NCBI GenBank assembly: GCA_902363455.1
Contig: CABJAC010000001.1
Span: 248,001-312,000, forward strand
DNA length: 64,000 bases
Direction: 5' to 3'
Origin: Caryophanales bacterium
GTDB taxonomy: Bacteria > Bacillota > Bacilli > Exiguobacteriales > Exiguobacteriaceae
Shown here: positions 15,313-24,090 of the stretch, in pieces
Position numbering within the stretch: the first letter of the stretch is position 1
How the letters are laid out: every line of letters starts with the position of its first letter
Program-made: the position numbers and the translations under genes
The notes under the pieces: generated by a model
The model's database searches: none
Told to the model about the DNA's origin: nothing
The model's input: the letters and a program-made list of their open reading frames with translations, nothing else

Positions 15313-18060
15313 ATGAAGAACGTCAGTACGTTTGGGAAGTGGGCATTGGTCGGCGCATTAACTGCAGGAATTCTTCCACAAGCAGGAATCACGGTCGGGG
15401 CAGAAGGCGAAGGCGTCATCTTGTCTGAGTACATAGAAGGGTCAAGCAACAATAAAGCGATTGAGATTTATAATGGTTCGGGGCAAATCATTAATTTAGC
15501 GGATTATACACTCGTACAATATACGAATGGTGGACCTTCGGAAGCGAAAATCACATTGTCCGGTACGATTGAACCGGGAAAAACGTTTGTGATCGCCAAC
15601 TCGAGCGCAAATGCAGACATTAAGGGAAAAGCGCAACAAACAACCGGTTCACTGAACTTTAACGGAAATGATCCCGTTGCTCTGAAAAAAGGGGAAGAAG
15701 TTCTTGATATCATCGGGCCGGTCGGATTGAGCACGGACTTTGCGAAAGATACGACACTTGTTCGCAAGACAAACGTCACAGCAGGATCAAAAACATATGA
15801 ACCGTCGCAATGGACAAGTTTCCCGGTCGACACGTTGACAGATCTCGGTACACATGCTGCCGAAGCGGGAGAGATCTTAGCTGCACCAACAGCGTCGCCG
15901 GTCGGAGAAGTCGAACGCGGCGATCAAGTCACACTGACGGGCGAAGGAACGATCCACTTTACAGTCGACGGTTCGACACCGACAGCAGAAAGTCCGGTCT
16001 ATTCTGAACCGATTACAATCAACGACGAAGTCACGATCCAAGCGGTTGTTGTTAAGGACGGTAAAACATCTGCCGTGTCGACGTTCAAATATTACATCGC
16101 ACCTCCGATCACGAAAATCAGCGCCATTCAAGGTGTCGCGCATACCTCACCATACGCGGATCAACTTGTCCGGACGACAGGTGTCGTCACCTATATCGTC
16201 GATGCGAACAATTTCTACATGCAGGATCCAAATCCGGATAATAACAGCAAGACATCAGAAGGTGTGTTGGTGTACGCGAAAAACCACGGAGCAGCAGTCG
16301 GACAAACAGTTGCAACGACGGGGTACGTCAAGGAATGGTTGCTTGGCGGATACAGTGATAAGTTTGACACGGATCTTGCAGTCACGGAAATCAGTACAGT
16401 CAACCTTGTTAAAGGCGCATTGAACACAGGATTACCGGCAAGCGTCGTGCTTGGGGAGAAGGGTGTCTTGATTCCGACACAAGTCGTTGACAACGATTCG
16501 TTCGCGGCATTCGATCCGGCGGAAGATGCCATCGATTTATACGAGAGTGTCGAAGGAATGCGCGTCGCGCTTCCGAACGCCATCGTCACAGGTCCACAGG
16601 CCAACCGGACAATTCCAGTGCGGACACAAACAGCGAACAAAGTGTATACGAAACGCGGGACGCCAATCTTAACGGCTGATAACGTCAATCCGGAGCGTCT
16701 GTTCGTTGAGATGGGCAGTAGCTCCTACCGGGCGAAATCAGGCGACCGTTTTGACGGAACGATTGAAGGGGTCATGAGTTATAACTACTCGGCGTATAAA
16801 GTTCTTGCAAAAGCAGCTGATTTACCAACGCTGATTACAAGTGAAGTCGATCGTCAGCCGACGAACATCGAAACAGGTGATTCACGTCTGACAGTCGCTT
16901 CTTACAACGTCGAGAACTTTGCGTCGACAGCGGATGCCGGTAAGATCGACCGGGTTTCGGAAGGAATCGCGACATTCCTTAAAACACCGGATATCGTCGG
17001 TTTGACAGAGATGCAGGATAATGACGGTGCGACAGACAGCGGTACGGTCGATGCGTCAAAATCGTTTGAGACATTGATTGCTGCGATTGAAGCAAAAACA
17101 GGTGTCCGTTATGCGTATACCGATATCGCACCGGAAGATAAAAAAGACGGCGGACAGCCGGGTGGAAACATCCGTGTCGGTTTCTTGTACAATCCGGCAC
17201 GTGTTTCGCTTGCGTCTGGTGAGAAAGGTGCGGCAACAGAAGCGGTTGCTGTCGAGAACGGCAAATTGACGAAAAACCCGGGTCGGATTCAGCCGACGGA
17301 TCCAAACTTCGCCAGCTCACGGAAACCACTCGTTGGAGAGTTCATCTTCAAAGGGGAGTCGTATCATGTGATCGCCAACCACTTTAATTCGAAAGGCGGC
17401 GACGGGGCAGACTTTGGTAAAAATCAACCGGCCGTTCGTAAAAGTGAAGTCCAGCGTCATGCGATTGCTCAAATCGTCCAGAATTTCGTGAACGAATTGG
17501 AAACAGAAGTTAAAGATGCCAACGTCGTCGTACTGGGTGACTTGAATGACTTCCAGTTCTCGAAAACACTGGACATCCTAAAAGGGAAAAACCTTTGGAA
17601 CACGGTGGACGATCTTCCGAAATCAGAGCGTTATTCTTACGTGTATAACGGAAATGCACAAGTCCTCGACCATGTCTTGATTTCGAAAAACCTGAAGTCA
17701 TATACGTCTTCTGATATCGTCAATATTAACTCGGATTATATGGAAGCAGACGGCAGTGCGAGTGACCACGATCCGGCCATTATCTCGATTCAAGGAGCGC
17801 AAAGTGCTGTTCCAGTCAAAGGGAAAGCAGAAATCGGAAAATGGCGTGCTGTTCAAAAAGGGAAACACGTGACCGTCGAACGGAAAATCGCACATCATTG
17901 GTTTAAAGTTAGCGAGACACATGGTCACCAACAAGGCGAACTTTTGGAACTTCGTGTGACAAAAGGTCTTCCGTATCTACTCGTGCAAACTAAGAAAGAC
18001 GGCAAAACATGGTTAGAACTTTCGAAAAGATATAAGCTCGTGGAGTCGGATAAATTTTAA
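15313..18060 (+). CDS. Secreted multidomain extracellular nuclease (lamin-tail, chitobiase-C-like, OB, EEP domains)
   Basis: 915 aa with a signal peptide ending near residue 30 (ALVGALTAGILPQAGITVGA). Domains in order: lamin-tail-like fold at about 33-150 (ILSEYIEGSSNNKAIEIYNG); CHB_HEX_C-type beta domain at about 192-262 (IHFTVDGSTPTAESPVYSEP); OB-like domain at about 268-360 (VRTTGVVTYIVDANNFYMQD); endonuclease/exonuclease/phosphatase domain at about 525-855, with YNVENF, TEMQDN (catalytic Glu), ANHFNSK, LGDLND and the terminal SDHDP. This is the ExeM/YhcR kind of exported DNase or RNase. A basic tail of about 60 residues ends it, without an LPXTG motif, so it is probably released or loosely held. 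It would scavenge extracellular nucleic acid or act in biofilm turnover. Possible CcpA control from the upstream cre-like site. No strong RBS other than AGGGGG before ATG 15313. Confidence 0.9.
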   Translation: MKNVSTFGKWALVGALTAGILPQAGITVGAEGEGVILSEYIEGSSNNKAIEIYNGSGQIINLADYTLVQYTNGGPSEAKITLSGTIEPGKTFVIANSSANADIKGKAQQTTGSLNFNGNDPVALKKGEEVLDIIGPVGLSTDFAKDTTLVRKTNVTAGSKTYEPSQWTSFPVDTLTDLGTHAAEAGEILAAPTASPVGEVERGDQVTLTGEGTIHFTVDGSTPTAESPVYSEPITINDEVTIQAVVVKDGKTSAVSTFKYYIAPPITKISAIQGVAHTSPYADQLVRTTGVVTYIVDANNFYMQDPNPDNNSKTSEGVLVYAKNHGAAVGQTVATTGYVKEWLLGGYSDKFDTDLAVTEISTVNLVKGALNTGLPASVVLGEKGVLIPTQVVDNDSFAAFDPAEDAIDLYESVEGMRVALPNAIVTGPQANRTIPVRTQTANKVYTKRGTPILTADNVNPERLFVEMGSSSYRAKSGDRFDGTIEGVMSYNYSAYKVLAKAADLPTLITSEVDRQPTNIETGDSRLTVASYNVENFASTADAGKIDRVSEGIATFLKTPDIVGLTEMQDNDGATDSGTVDASKSFETLIAAIEAKTGVRYAYTDIAPEDKKDGGQPGGNIRVGFLYNPARVSLASGEKGAATEAVAVENGKLTKNPGRIQPTDPNFASSRKPLVGEFIFKGESYHVIANHFNSKGGDGADFGKNQPAVRKSEVQRHAIAQIVQNFVNELETEVKDANVVVLGDLNDFQFSKTLDILKGKNLWNTVDDLPKSERYSYVYNGNAQVLDHVLISKNLKSYTSSDIVNINSDYMEADGSASDHDPAIISIQGAQSAVPVKGKAEIGKWRAVQKGKHVTVERKIAHHWFKVSETHGHQQGELLELRVTKGLPYLLVQTKKDGKTWLELSKRYKLVESDKF

Positions 18061-18078
18061 TGTTTTGGTAAATCAGTG

Positions 18079-18105
18079 AAAGCGGACTTAATCGTCCGCT
18101 TTTTT
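18079..18105 (+). terminator. Terminator of the nuclease gene
   Basis: AAAGCGGAC pairs with GTCCGCTTT around TTAATC, followed by a T run. It overlaps the 3' end of the convergent membrane protein gene. Confidence 0.88.
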
Positions 18106-18444
18106 GTATGTTCGGATAAAAAGAGAGAAAAAGGACAGCAGACTGATGGAGAGCGTGAGCAGTAACGCGAGGTAAAGTGGGATAACGCGGAACATATACG
18201 TAAAATGAATGAGGATCAGCAATACAATGATGGCTAAGCCAGGTATGAATTGTTTACGTAACAGATGACCGACGCCGGGTACGAGAAGCTCAAAACCAAA
18301 CCGTTGACCGATATGGACGTCTTCATGTGCATTGGCGAGACTAAATGAGACGGTTAACAATACTAAGATCAACCAGCCTGAAAACAAATACTGTTGGATG
18401 GGTAAAAACGTAATCGATTCGTAAATAAAATAAAGTAGAATCAT
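18088..18444 (-). CDS. Hypothetical integral membrane protein
   Basis: 118 aa. An earlier ATG exists at 18462, but a perfect AAAGGAG ribosome site lies inside that extension, 6 nt before the ATG at 18444, so the shorter start (MILLYFIYESITFLPIQQ) is chosen. Four hydrophobic segments are seen (about 1-20, 22-42, 66-85 and 88-108) with the loop HEDVHIGQRFGFELLVPG and a basic end TYKKADD. No family is recognised. The 3' end overlaps the convergent nuclease terminator. Probably a small polytopic membrane protein. Confidence 0.6.
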   Translation of the reverse strand: MILLYFIYESITFLPIQQYLFSGWLILVLLTVSFSLANAHEDVHIGQRFGFELLVPGVGHLLRKQFIPGLAIIVLLILIHFTYMFRVIPLYLALLLTLSISLLSFFSLFIRTYKKADD

Positions 18445-18462
18445 GGCATACTCCTTTGACAT

Positions 18463-18802
18463 AATGATATCTATCGATGTTTCTTCGTTTTTTCCTTACG
18501 ATTCATAATGATAACGAGCGTTTTCGGTAACGGCAATAACAATCGAATGAAAACGAAATAAAAGAATCTTCACACATTTTAACAAGAGGGAAAGAATAGT
18601 TCATTTTGTGTAGAAAAAAGTAAGAAAAAATGTGATGGATAAAGACGTCAGACTTCTTTTGTCCGAAAAAGCAGAAATGTGTCAAAAGTGTGAATCGAAA
18701 TGGTGAATCATGTGATTTCCGTTGAAACGAAAGCTTAGACTGTTCGAACGGACGGCTTTCTTTTAAGATTAGGGTAATGGTAGACACAAGGAGGGAAAAT
18801 AC
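18463..18802. other. Gene-free stretch, mostly AT-rich
   Basis: Divergent intergenic region between the small membrane protein and the CAP-domain gene. No gene, repeat or strong hairpin was seen. GGCTTT (18754-18759) and GGGTAA (18772-18777), 12 nt apart, loosely resemble a SigB promoter about 25 nt before the CAP gene; this is weak. AAGGAGGG at about 18789 is the ribosome site for the CAP gene. Confidence 0.4.
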
Positions 18803-19681
18803 GTGAAAAAGTGGTTAATGCTCGGAGTAGCAGCAGTCGCTTTCTTCAGTTACGAGAACACCCCAATGGAACAGGCGGAGGCGGACTATCCGAAAAGCGG
18901 AGGAACGCTGATTGATCGATATACGAGTGAATATCCGGGTTACGACTGGGAAGTGAGACGGACGGCGACTGAAGAATTTGTTGCGTTGACAAAGGATGGA
19001 AAAGACTACGGGAAGTATCGTTCAAAAAACGGTGTGACAACGCAAGGAGCCGTTTTAAATAAAGACACCGAAGCATCTCTTTCGAAAAAAGGCTGGAAGG
19101 CCGTTAAGTCATACCGAAAAGGCAATACGAATTATTTGCTGAACCTCGATCATGCAGCCGTTTATGAGAAAAAAAATCAGTACGTCACGTATTTCTTTGA
19201 TCAGCATGACGGCAATAAAGTGAAAGCGACACTGGCGATACCAAAAGAGATCGAAGCGAAGAAAAGCGGATTTTATGGAAAAGCGTCTAGTGCATTACGG
19301 ACAACCGATGAGAAACTGATGTTACGTTTAATGAACTGGGACCGGGCAGATTATAAGCGGAGTGCACTAACACCTTACAGCGCGCTTAAACCGGTCACGC
19401 GGGCACACAGTGAGAACATGGGGAAAAATAATTTCTTCTCGCATACGGATCCACAAGGGCGTGACCCATTCGACCGGATGAAAGAAAAAGGAATCCGTTT
19501 CTCGACAGCCGGAGAAAATCTGTCGATGGGATACCCGAACGTCTTTGCGGCACACTGGGGTTTGATGAACTCAAAAGGACACCGTGACAATATCATGAAT
19601 AAAGACTTCAAACAGGCGGATACGGGTGTGGCGTTCCGGGATAACGCCCCGTACTTTACGATTAATTTCCGAACACCTTGA
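18803..19681 (+). CDS. Exported CAP (SCP/PR1) domain protein with CAP-associated N-terminal domain
   Basis: 292 aa, GTG start at 18803 behind AAGGAGGG. Signal peptide-like start MKKWLMLGVAAVAFFSYENT, cleaved probably after about residue 28 (EQAEA). Residues about 35-150 resemble the CAP_assoc_N module. Residues about 170-292 are a CAP domain of YkwD type: LMLRLMNWDRADY, HSENMGKNNFFSHTDP, TAGENLSMGY and GHRDNIMNKDF. Bacterial CAP proteins are secreted, often stress- or sporulation-linked, and their activity is not settled. Monocistronic, with its own terminator. Family call good. Confidence 0.85.
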   Translation: MKKWLMLGVAAVAFFSYENTPMEQAEADYPKSGGTLIDRYTSEYPGYDWEVRRTATEEFVALTKDGKDYGKYRSKNGVTTQGAVLNKDTEASLSKKGWKAVKSYRKGNTNYLLNLDHAAVYEKKNQYVTYFFDQHDGNKVKATLAIPKEIEAKKSGFYGKASSALRTTDEKLMLRLMNWDRADYKRSALTPYSALKPVTRAHSENMGKNNFFSHTDPQGRDPFDRMKEKGIRFSTAGENLSMGYPNVFAAHWGLMNSKGHRDNIMNKDFKQADTGVAFRDNAPYFTINFRTP

Positions 19682-19711
19682 AGCAACATTTAAAACGAAA
19701 GTTTACGTATC

Positions 19712-19746
19712 ACCCCGATTTTGCGAAAGCAGAGTTGGGGTTCTTT
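19712..19746 (+). terminator. Terminator of the CAP-domain gene
   Basis: ACCCCGATTTTGC pairs with GCAGAGTTGGGGT (13 bp with G-U pairs) around a GAAA tetraloop, followed by TCTTTT. Between here and 19865 no gene or structure was seen. Confidence 0.8.
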
Positions 19747-19864
19747 TGTGTGGGTCAATCTGTAGATGGATGACAGTCTGTCTTCTTCACTCGCTTGTTC
19801 CTTACGGAAGTAGACGTAGAAGTCGAGCGGAAGACGTGACGTCTCCAGGAGTCATCATTCAATG

Positions 19865-19929
19865 GAAAAACCCCTGAAACCGTTCCACCTCCTGTTTGTA
19901 AGGGGAGGCAGCTGTTTCAAGGGTTTTTT
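19865..19929 (-). terminator. Terminator of the metNIQ operon
   Basis: AAAAACCCCTGAAAC pairs with GTTTCAAGGGTTTTT, with an inner CC(A)CCTCC/GGGGAGG stem. It lies downstream of metQ in the leftward direction, with a T tract after the stem. Confidence 0.8.
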
Positions 19930-19969
19930 CTATCATCTTTAGATGAACTAATCGATAAAAAGAATTACG

Positions 19970-20785
19970 TCAGTTTGCCCACTCGGGTTTACTGAAGCCT
20001 TTAAAGGACTTTTCGATGACAGCGTTAAAGTCGTCTGACTCGACGACGGCCGTCAAGTCTTTCGCGAGCTGTTTCTTTTCATCTGCTGTTTTGACAGCGA
20101 CTAAGTTCCGGTACTGCTCGTCCATTTTCTCGAGTGCCAACGCATCAAGTAAATCGAATTTCGCGGCAAGCGCAAAGTTTCCAGGGACGGCAGAGATATC
20201 AACGCTTTCGATGGCGCGTGGTAACTGTGCTGCCTCCAGTGGTTTGATGACGAGTTTTTTTGGATTCTTGACGATGTCTTTTTCAGAAACCGTCAACGGA
20301 TCGGCATCCGGCTTCAACTCAATCCAGCCTTGTTCAGCGAGTAAATTCAGCGCGCGGGCTTGGTTGGTTGGATCGTTTGGTGTTGCGACTTCTGCGCCTG
20401 TCTTGACGTCATCAAGCGACTTATAGGATTTACTGTATAAGCCCATCGGTGCCGTCGGAACAGTGATCAGCCCTTTAAGATCGAGATTCTTTTCCTTCGC
20501 GAACGTCTTCAGATAGATCGAGTGTTGGAACAAGTTCGCGTCGATGTCGCCGCTGCCGAGCGCGATGTTCGGCTGGATGTAATCGCTGAATTCAACGATT
20601 TCGACGTTGTAGCCTTTCTTTTCAAGACCAGGCTGAACCGCTTCTTTGACCATGTCGCTGTAAGGTCCGCTTGTCGCACCAATCTTAATCGACTTGGTTT
20701 CTTCTTTCGCACTGCTGTCGCCACAGCCGGCAAGAATACCGGCTCCCAGTAATCCTGTTGCTAAAAAGGCATATCGTTTTTTCAT
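19970..20785 (-). CDS. metQ: MetQ, methionine-binding lipoprotein of the ABC importer
   Basis: 271 aa from the second ATG (20785), chosen because GGGAG lies 9 nt before it but only 3 nt before the first ATG at 20791. Lipoprotein signal with lipobox LAGC (about residues 18-21). NlpA/MetQ family features: IKIGATSGPYSDMVKEAVQP, EFSDYIQPNIALGSGDID, NLFQHSIYL, TPNDPTNQARAL. It captures D- or L-methionine outside the membrane and delivers it to MetI. Last gene of metN-metI-metQ, under an S-box riboswitch. Confidence 0.95.
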   Translation of the reverse strand: MKKRYAFLATGLLGAGILAGCGDSSAKEETKSIKIGATSGPYSDMVKEAVQPGLEKKGYNVEIVEFSDYIQPNIALGSGDIDANLFQHSIYLKTFAKEKNLDLKGLITVPTAPMGLYSKSYKSLDDVKTGAEVATPNDPTNQARALNLLAEQGWIELKPDADPLTVSEKDIVKNPKKLVIKPLEAAQLPRAIESVDISAVPGNFALAAKFDLLDALALEKMDEQYRNLVAVKTADEKKQLAKDLTAVVESDDFNAVIEKSFKGFSKPEWAN

Positions 20786-20820
20786 AATCATTCTCTCCCT
20801 TAAGGTTCTCTATTTTTTAC

Positions 20821-21486
20821 TTAGCGTTTATCAGCACGACGGGCCAGTTGATTGCCGAGCCCTTGAATACTTTGGACGATGACGACGAGCACGATGATTG
20901 TCACGATCATGACGACGTTATCGTACCGGTAATAGCCGAAGCGGATGGCGAGGTCACCGACACCACCGCCGCCGACGATACCGGCCATGGCGGAAAAGCC
21001 GATCAAGCTGATTGTCGTCAATGTCACCGCTTGAATGATCCCGGGAAGAGCTTCCGGTAACAGGGCGCTGATGATGATACGAAATGGTGTTGCGCCGCAC
21101 GCCTCAGCGGCTTCGATCAAGCCCGGTGGGATCTCACGTAGTGAGGTCTCGACAAGTCGGGCGAGGAACGGAATAGCGGCAACACTTAAGCTGACAGAAG
21201 CGGCCGTCGGACCGATCGTATTGTCGAGCAACAATTGCGTCAGTGGAATCAGCGCGACGAGCAAGATGATGAACGGTAACGAACGAACGATATTGACGAA
21301 AAAGTCCAAGATACTGCGAACGAAGACGTTTTGGAAAAACAATCCACGGTCGGTGATGAATAAAAGAATTCCCAGCGGAATCCCGACGACGAGGGCAAAG
21401 CCGAGGGAAATCCCGACCATCAAGGCTGTTTCGCCTAAAGCTTTTGCTAGCTCCGGTAACATCGTTTGAATTCGATCAAGCCACAT
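20821..21486 (-). CDS. metI: MetI, methionine ABC transporter permease
   Basis: 221 aa with about five transmembrane segments. Shows the MetI-type coupling region EACGATPFRIIISALLPEALPG and the conserved GIVGGGGVGDLAIRFGYYRY. The ATG at 21486 lies inside the end of metN (11-bp overlap), so translation is coupled. It forms the membrane channel with MetN; metQ follows 35 nt downstream. Confidence 0.95.
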   Translation of the reverse strand: MWLDRIQTMLPELAKALGETALMVGISLGFALVVGIPLGILLFITDRGLFFQNVFVRSILDFFVNIVRSLPFIILLVALIPLTQLLLDNTIGPTAASVSLSVAAIPFLARLVETSLREIPPGLIEAAEACGATPFRIIISALLPEALPGIIQAVTLTTISLIGFSAMAGIVGGGGVGDLAIRFGYYRYDNVVMIVTIIVLVVIVQSIQGLGNQLARRADKR

Positions 21487-22489
21487 CTTGAATCACCTCA
21501 AGCGTATGGAGTTGCTCCTCCAGCCAAGTCAGAGACCGGTTGACGTGAAGCGTTGGACCGGTCAGGCTGACGATCAACACCCCAAAGGCGACGTCTTGAA
21601 TATAATCGACCTTGCCGTGCAGGATGCTGACCGAGATATCAAATTGTTTGATCGCTTCTGACAGCGTACTCTCGCCGGTCTTTTCTCCCGTGAATTGGAG
21701 ACGGATGATCTTTCCGGGTGTCGTTCGCAAAATCCGTTCCGGCAACTCGATTTGCAGTGCTGTATCGACGTAATGTTTCGTGACGTCATGGGTCGGCTGA
21801 CTGAATATGTCGTATGTACTCGCGACTTCGACGACTTCGCCTTGTGACATGACAGCAACGCGGTGGCAAATTTGTTTGACGACATCGATTTCGTGGGTGA
21901 TCAGAATGATCGTCAAGCCGAGTCGTTTATTTAAGTCTTTCAGCAATTCCAGAATTTGCAGGGTCGTGACCGGATCGAGCGCTGATGTTGCTTCGTCACA
22001 TAACAGGACACTCGGATTATTCGCCAGGGCGCGGGCAATCCCGACCCGTTGTTTTTGGCCGCCGCTGAGTTGGCTCGGGAAATTCGTCTCAAATCCTTCC
22101 AGTCCGACCAAAGCGACGAGTTCTTTGATCCGGCTTGGGAAATCACTGCGTTTGACGCCGGCTGCTTTTAAGGCGAACGCAATGTTGTCGGAAACGTTCC
22201 GCGATTGAATCAATTGGAAATGTTGAAAGATCATTCCGATTTTCAGACGCAATTCTCTTAGGCTGCCTTTGGATAAATCGGACAGTTTGACACCTGATAC
22301 TTTGACCGTTCCTTGGGTCGGTGTTTCGAGTCCGTTGATCAAGCGCAGCAACGTACTTTTTCCGGCACCGGATTCACCGATGATGCCAAAAATTTCTCCT
22401 TGCTGAATCGTTAAGTTGACGTCGCGCAGGGCGAAAATCGGTGTCCGGTCACGTACGAACCGTTTGGTGATGCCTTTGAATTCAATCAT
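21476..22489 (-). CDS. metN: MetN, ATPase of the methionine ABC importer
   Basis: 337 aa from ATG 22489, 9 nt after GGGAGG; a longer reading runs back into the riboswitch terminator and is rejected. Walker A GESGAGKST, signature LSGGQKQRV, Walker B LLCDEATSALD and switch His in LITHEI. A C-terminal NIL domain of about 75 residues (IRLQFTGEKTGESTLSEAIK onward) is the regulatory methionine-sensing part in E. coli MetN. First gene of the S-box-controlled operon. Confidence 0.96.
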   Translation of the reverse strand: MIEFKGITKRFVRDRTPIFALRDVNLTIQQGEIFGIIGESGAGKSTLLRLINGLETPTQGTVKVSGVKLSDLSKGSLRELRLKIGMIFQHFQLIQSRNVSDNIAFALKAAGVKRSDFPSRIKELVALVGLEGFETNFPSQLSGGQKQRVGIARALANNPSVLLCDEATSALDPVTTLQILELLKDLNKRLGLTIILITHEIDVVKQICHRVAVMSQGEVVEVASTYDIFSQPTHDVTKHYVDTALQIELPERILRTTPGKIIRLQFTGEKTGESTLSEAIKQFDISVSILHGKVDYIQDVAFGVLIVSLTGPTLHVNRSLTWLEEQLHTLEVIQDVA

Positions 22490-22508
22490 CTGTTGTTTCC
22501 TCCCTATA

Positions 22509-22555
22509 CAAAAAAATCGCCTTTTTCCAGTTAAGAGCAACCAGAAAAAAGCGAC
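22509..22555 (-). terminator. S-box expression-platform terminator
   Basis: Read leftwards, TCGCTTTTTTCTGGTT pairs with AACTGGAAAAAGGCGA, followed by TTTTTTT, just before metN. It should form when SAM is bound. Confidence 0.88.
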
Positions 22556-22573
22556 GAAGTGTAAGATTTCGTA

Positions 22574-22676
22574 ACTTATCTCTCAGAATGAAACATTCTG
22601 TAGGATGTGGCACCGTTCCTAAAAGGTGGTTGCCGGACGTCGTTGGGCCTAATCCCTCGGTCGCTCGCGATAAGTA
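22574..22676 (-). promoter_or_regulatory. SAM-I (S-box) riboswitch
   Basis: On the minus strand: basal stem ACTTATCGC/GAGATAAGT, then GAGCGACCGAGGGATT, GGCCC, GACGTCCGGCAACC and GGTGCCACATCCT. This is the conserved S-box sequence (RF00162). It turns off metNIQ when S-adenosylmethionine is plentiful, through the terminator at 22509-22555. Confidence 0.95.
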
Positions 22677-22694
22677 GATATGCTGTTGGGACTT

Positions 22695-22724
22695 ACTGTA
22701 ACGGAAATCATTCCCACCTGTCAA
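22695..22724 (-). promoter_or_regulatory. Promoter of the metNIQ operon
   Basis: Minus strand TTGACA (22724-22719), an 18-nt spacer and TACAGT (22700-22695). It lies just after the aminotransferase stop, placing the start of transcription about 10 nt before the S-box basal stem. Confidence 0.6.
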
Positions 22725-22738
22725 ATGTTTTTTCAGAA

Positions 22739-23926
22739 TTATTCCGCAACGGCTTGCTGAAACAGATTCAATCGACCGATCCGTGCGGCGGCCTCCACCA
22801 ATCGATCGACGTCGGCAATCAAACTGATCCGGACGTATCCTTCACCATATCCACCAAAGAAATGTCCCGGTGTGACAGCGACATGTGCTTCATCCAGCAA
22901 GTGGTCGGTAAAGCTTTGTGACGTAAAGCCGGAAGGGACCGGCAACCAGACGAAGAACGAACCACCAGGGATCGGTCCGTCCCATCCGATGTCCTGTAAT
23001 TTGCCGAACAAGGCATCACGACGGGCTTCGTACAGTGCACTCAGCTCACGGACACACGTCTGGTCGCTTGAGAGAGCAACAGTCGCCGCGTGCTGAATCG
23101 GCGTGAAGGCACTGACATACAAGTGTTCCTGGTACGTTTCGATACTCGAGATGACGGATGGATTTCCGATTGCAAAGGCGATGCGGAAGCCGGACATGTT
23201 GAAGCGTTTCGATAACGAAAACAGTTCGATTCCGACGTCTTTCGCTCCTTCGGTCTGGAGGAAACTTCGGGTCGGACCATCAAAACTGATGCCGCCGTAC
23301 GCCAAGTCATGGACGACACAAATGTCGTTTGCGTCAGCGAAAGCGACCGTCTGTTTAAAGGCTTCTGCTGTCGCGGTCGCGCCGGTCGGATTGCTTGGGT
23401 AGTTGAGGAACAACATCCGGGCTCGTTCGACATCCGTCGTATCGAGTAACGTGTAGTCAGGTAAAAAAGCATTTTCCGCAAGGAGCGGTAGCGTGATCGG
23501 GTAAGCACCTGCTAATGCTGCGCCAGACAGGTAGTCGGGGTAACCGGGATCGGGAACAATGACACCTTCACCCGGATTGACGATCGTTTGCGGCAAGGCG
23601 ACGATACCGGCTTTACTGCCGAGCAAAATGGCGACCTCAGAAGCAGGATCGATCGTCACGCCGAATTCGGACTGATAAAAATCGGCGACGGCCTGTTTGA
23701 GAAAATCATGTCCGCGAAACGGAGGATATTGCAGATTAGCGGCGTCGCCGATGGCCTCTTTTAAGGCGTCCAAAATATGTACGGGCGTAGTTTGGTCCGG
23801 CGTTCCTTGACCAAGCGTGATGACGTCGTGACCGGCTGCTTTGACGGCACCAATCCGCTGAGCGAGTTCAGCAAAGACCGGAGCGGGCAGCCGATCAATC
23901 GCAATCGATGGGGCGAAATGTTTCAT
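22739..23926 (-). CDS. PLP-dependent class I/II aminotransferase
   Basis: 395 aa, fold type I. Seen: substrate loop VITLGQGTPD near the start, LFLNYPSNPTG (Asn of the PLP site), and LSKRFNMSGFRIAF with the Schiff-base Lys and the phosphate-binding Arg. Closest in feel to methionine (MtnE/YkrV-like), LL-diaminopimelate or alanine-type aminotransferases; the substrate cannot be settled from sequence alone. Its position before an S-box operon suggests a link to methionine recycling, but it has its own start and lies upstream of that promoter, so it is not under the S-box. An AGGAGG-type site precedes the ATG. Confidence 0.88.
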   Translation of the reverse strand: MKHFAPSIAIDRLPAPVFAELAQRIGAVKAAGHDVITLGQGTPDQTTPVHILDALKEAIGDAANLQYPPFRGHDFLKQAVADFYQSEFGVTIDPASEVAILLGSKAGIVALPQTIVNPGEGVIVPDPGYPDYLSGAALAGAYPITLPLLAENAFLPDYTLLDTTDVERARMLFLNYPSNPTGATATAEAFKQTVAFADANDICVVHDLAYGGISFDGPTRSFLQTEGAKDVGIELFSLSKRFNMSGFRIAFAIGNPSVISSIETYQEHLYVSAFTPIQHAATVALSSDQTCVRELSALYEARRDALFGKLQDIGWDGPIPGGSFFVWLPVPSGFTSQSFTDHLLDEAHVAVTPGHFFGGYGEGYVRISLIADVDRLVEAAARIGRLNLFQQAVAE

Positions 23927-24090
23927 CTGTGTTCCTCCTTGTTAGGTATTGTCGTCAAGGATAACGAATTTTCAGAAAAAAGAAAAGTGTTTTTTAAGAA
24001 TTGCTTATAATTGGTAAAAAGAACCGATGCCTTTCGTGTTTTTGATACACTGGATGAGAAGACGATTGAATACATAAAGGAGATGATGGG

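Noticed and set aside
18754..18777. SigB promoter before the CAP-domain gene
   Set aside because: -10-like GGGTAA fits but -35 does not match well; kept only as a note on the intergenic region.
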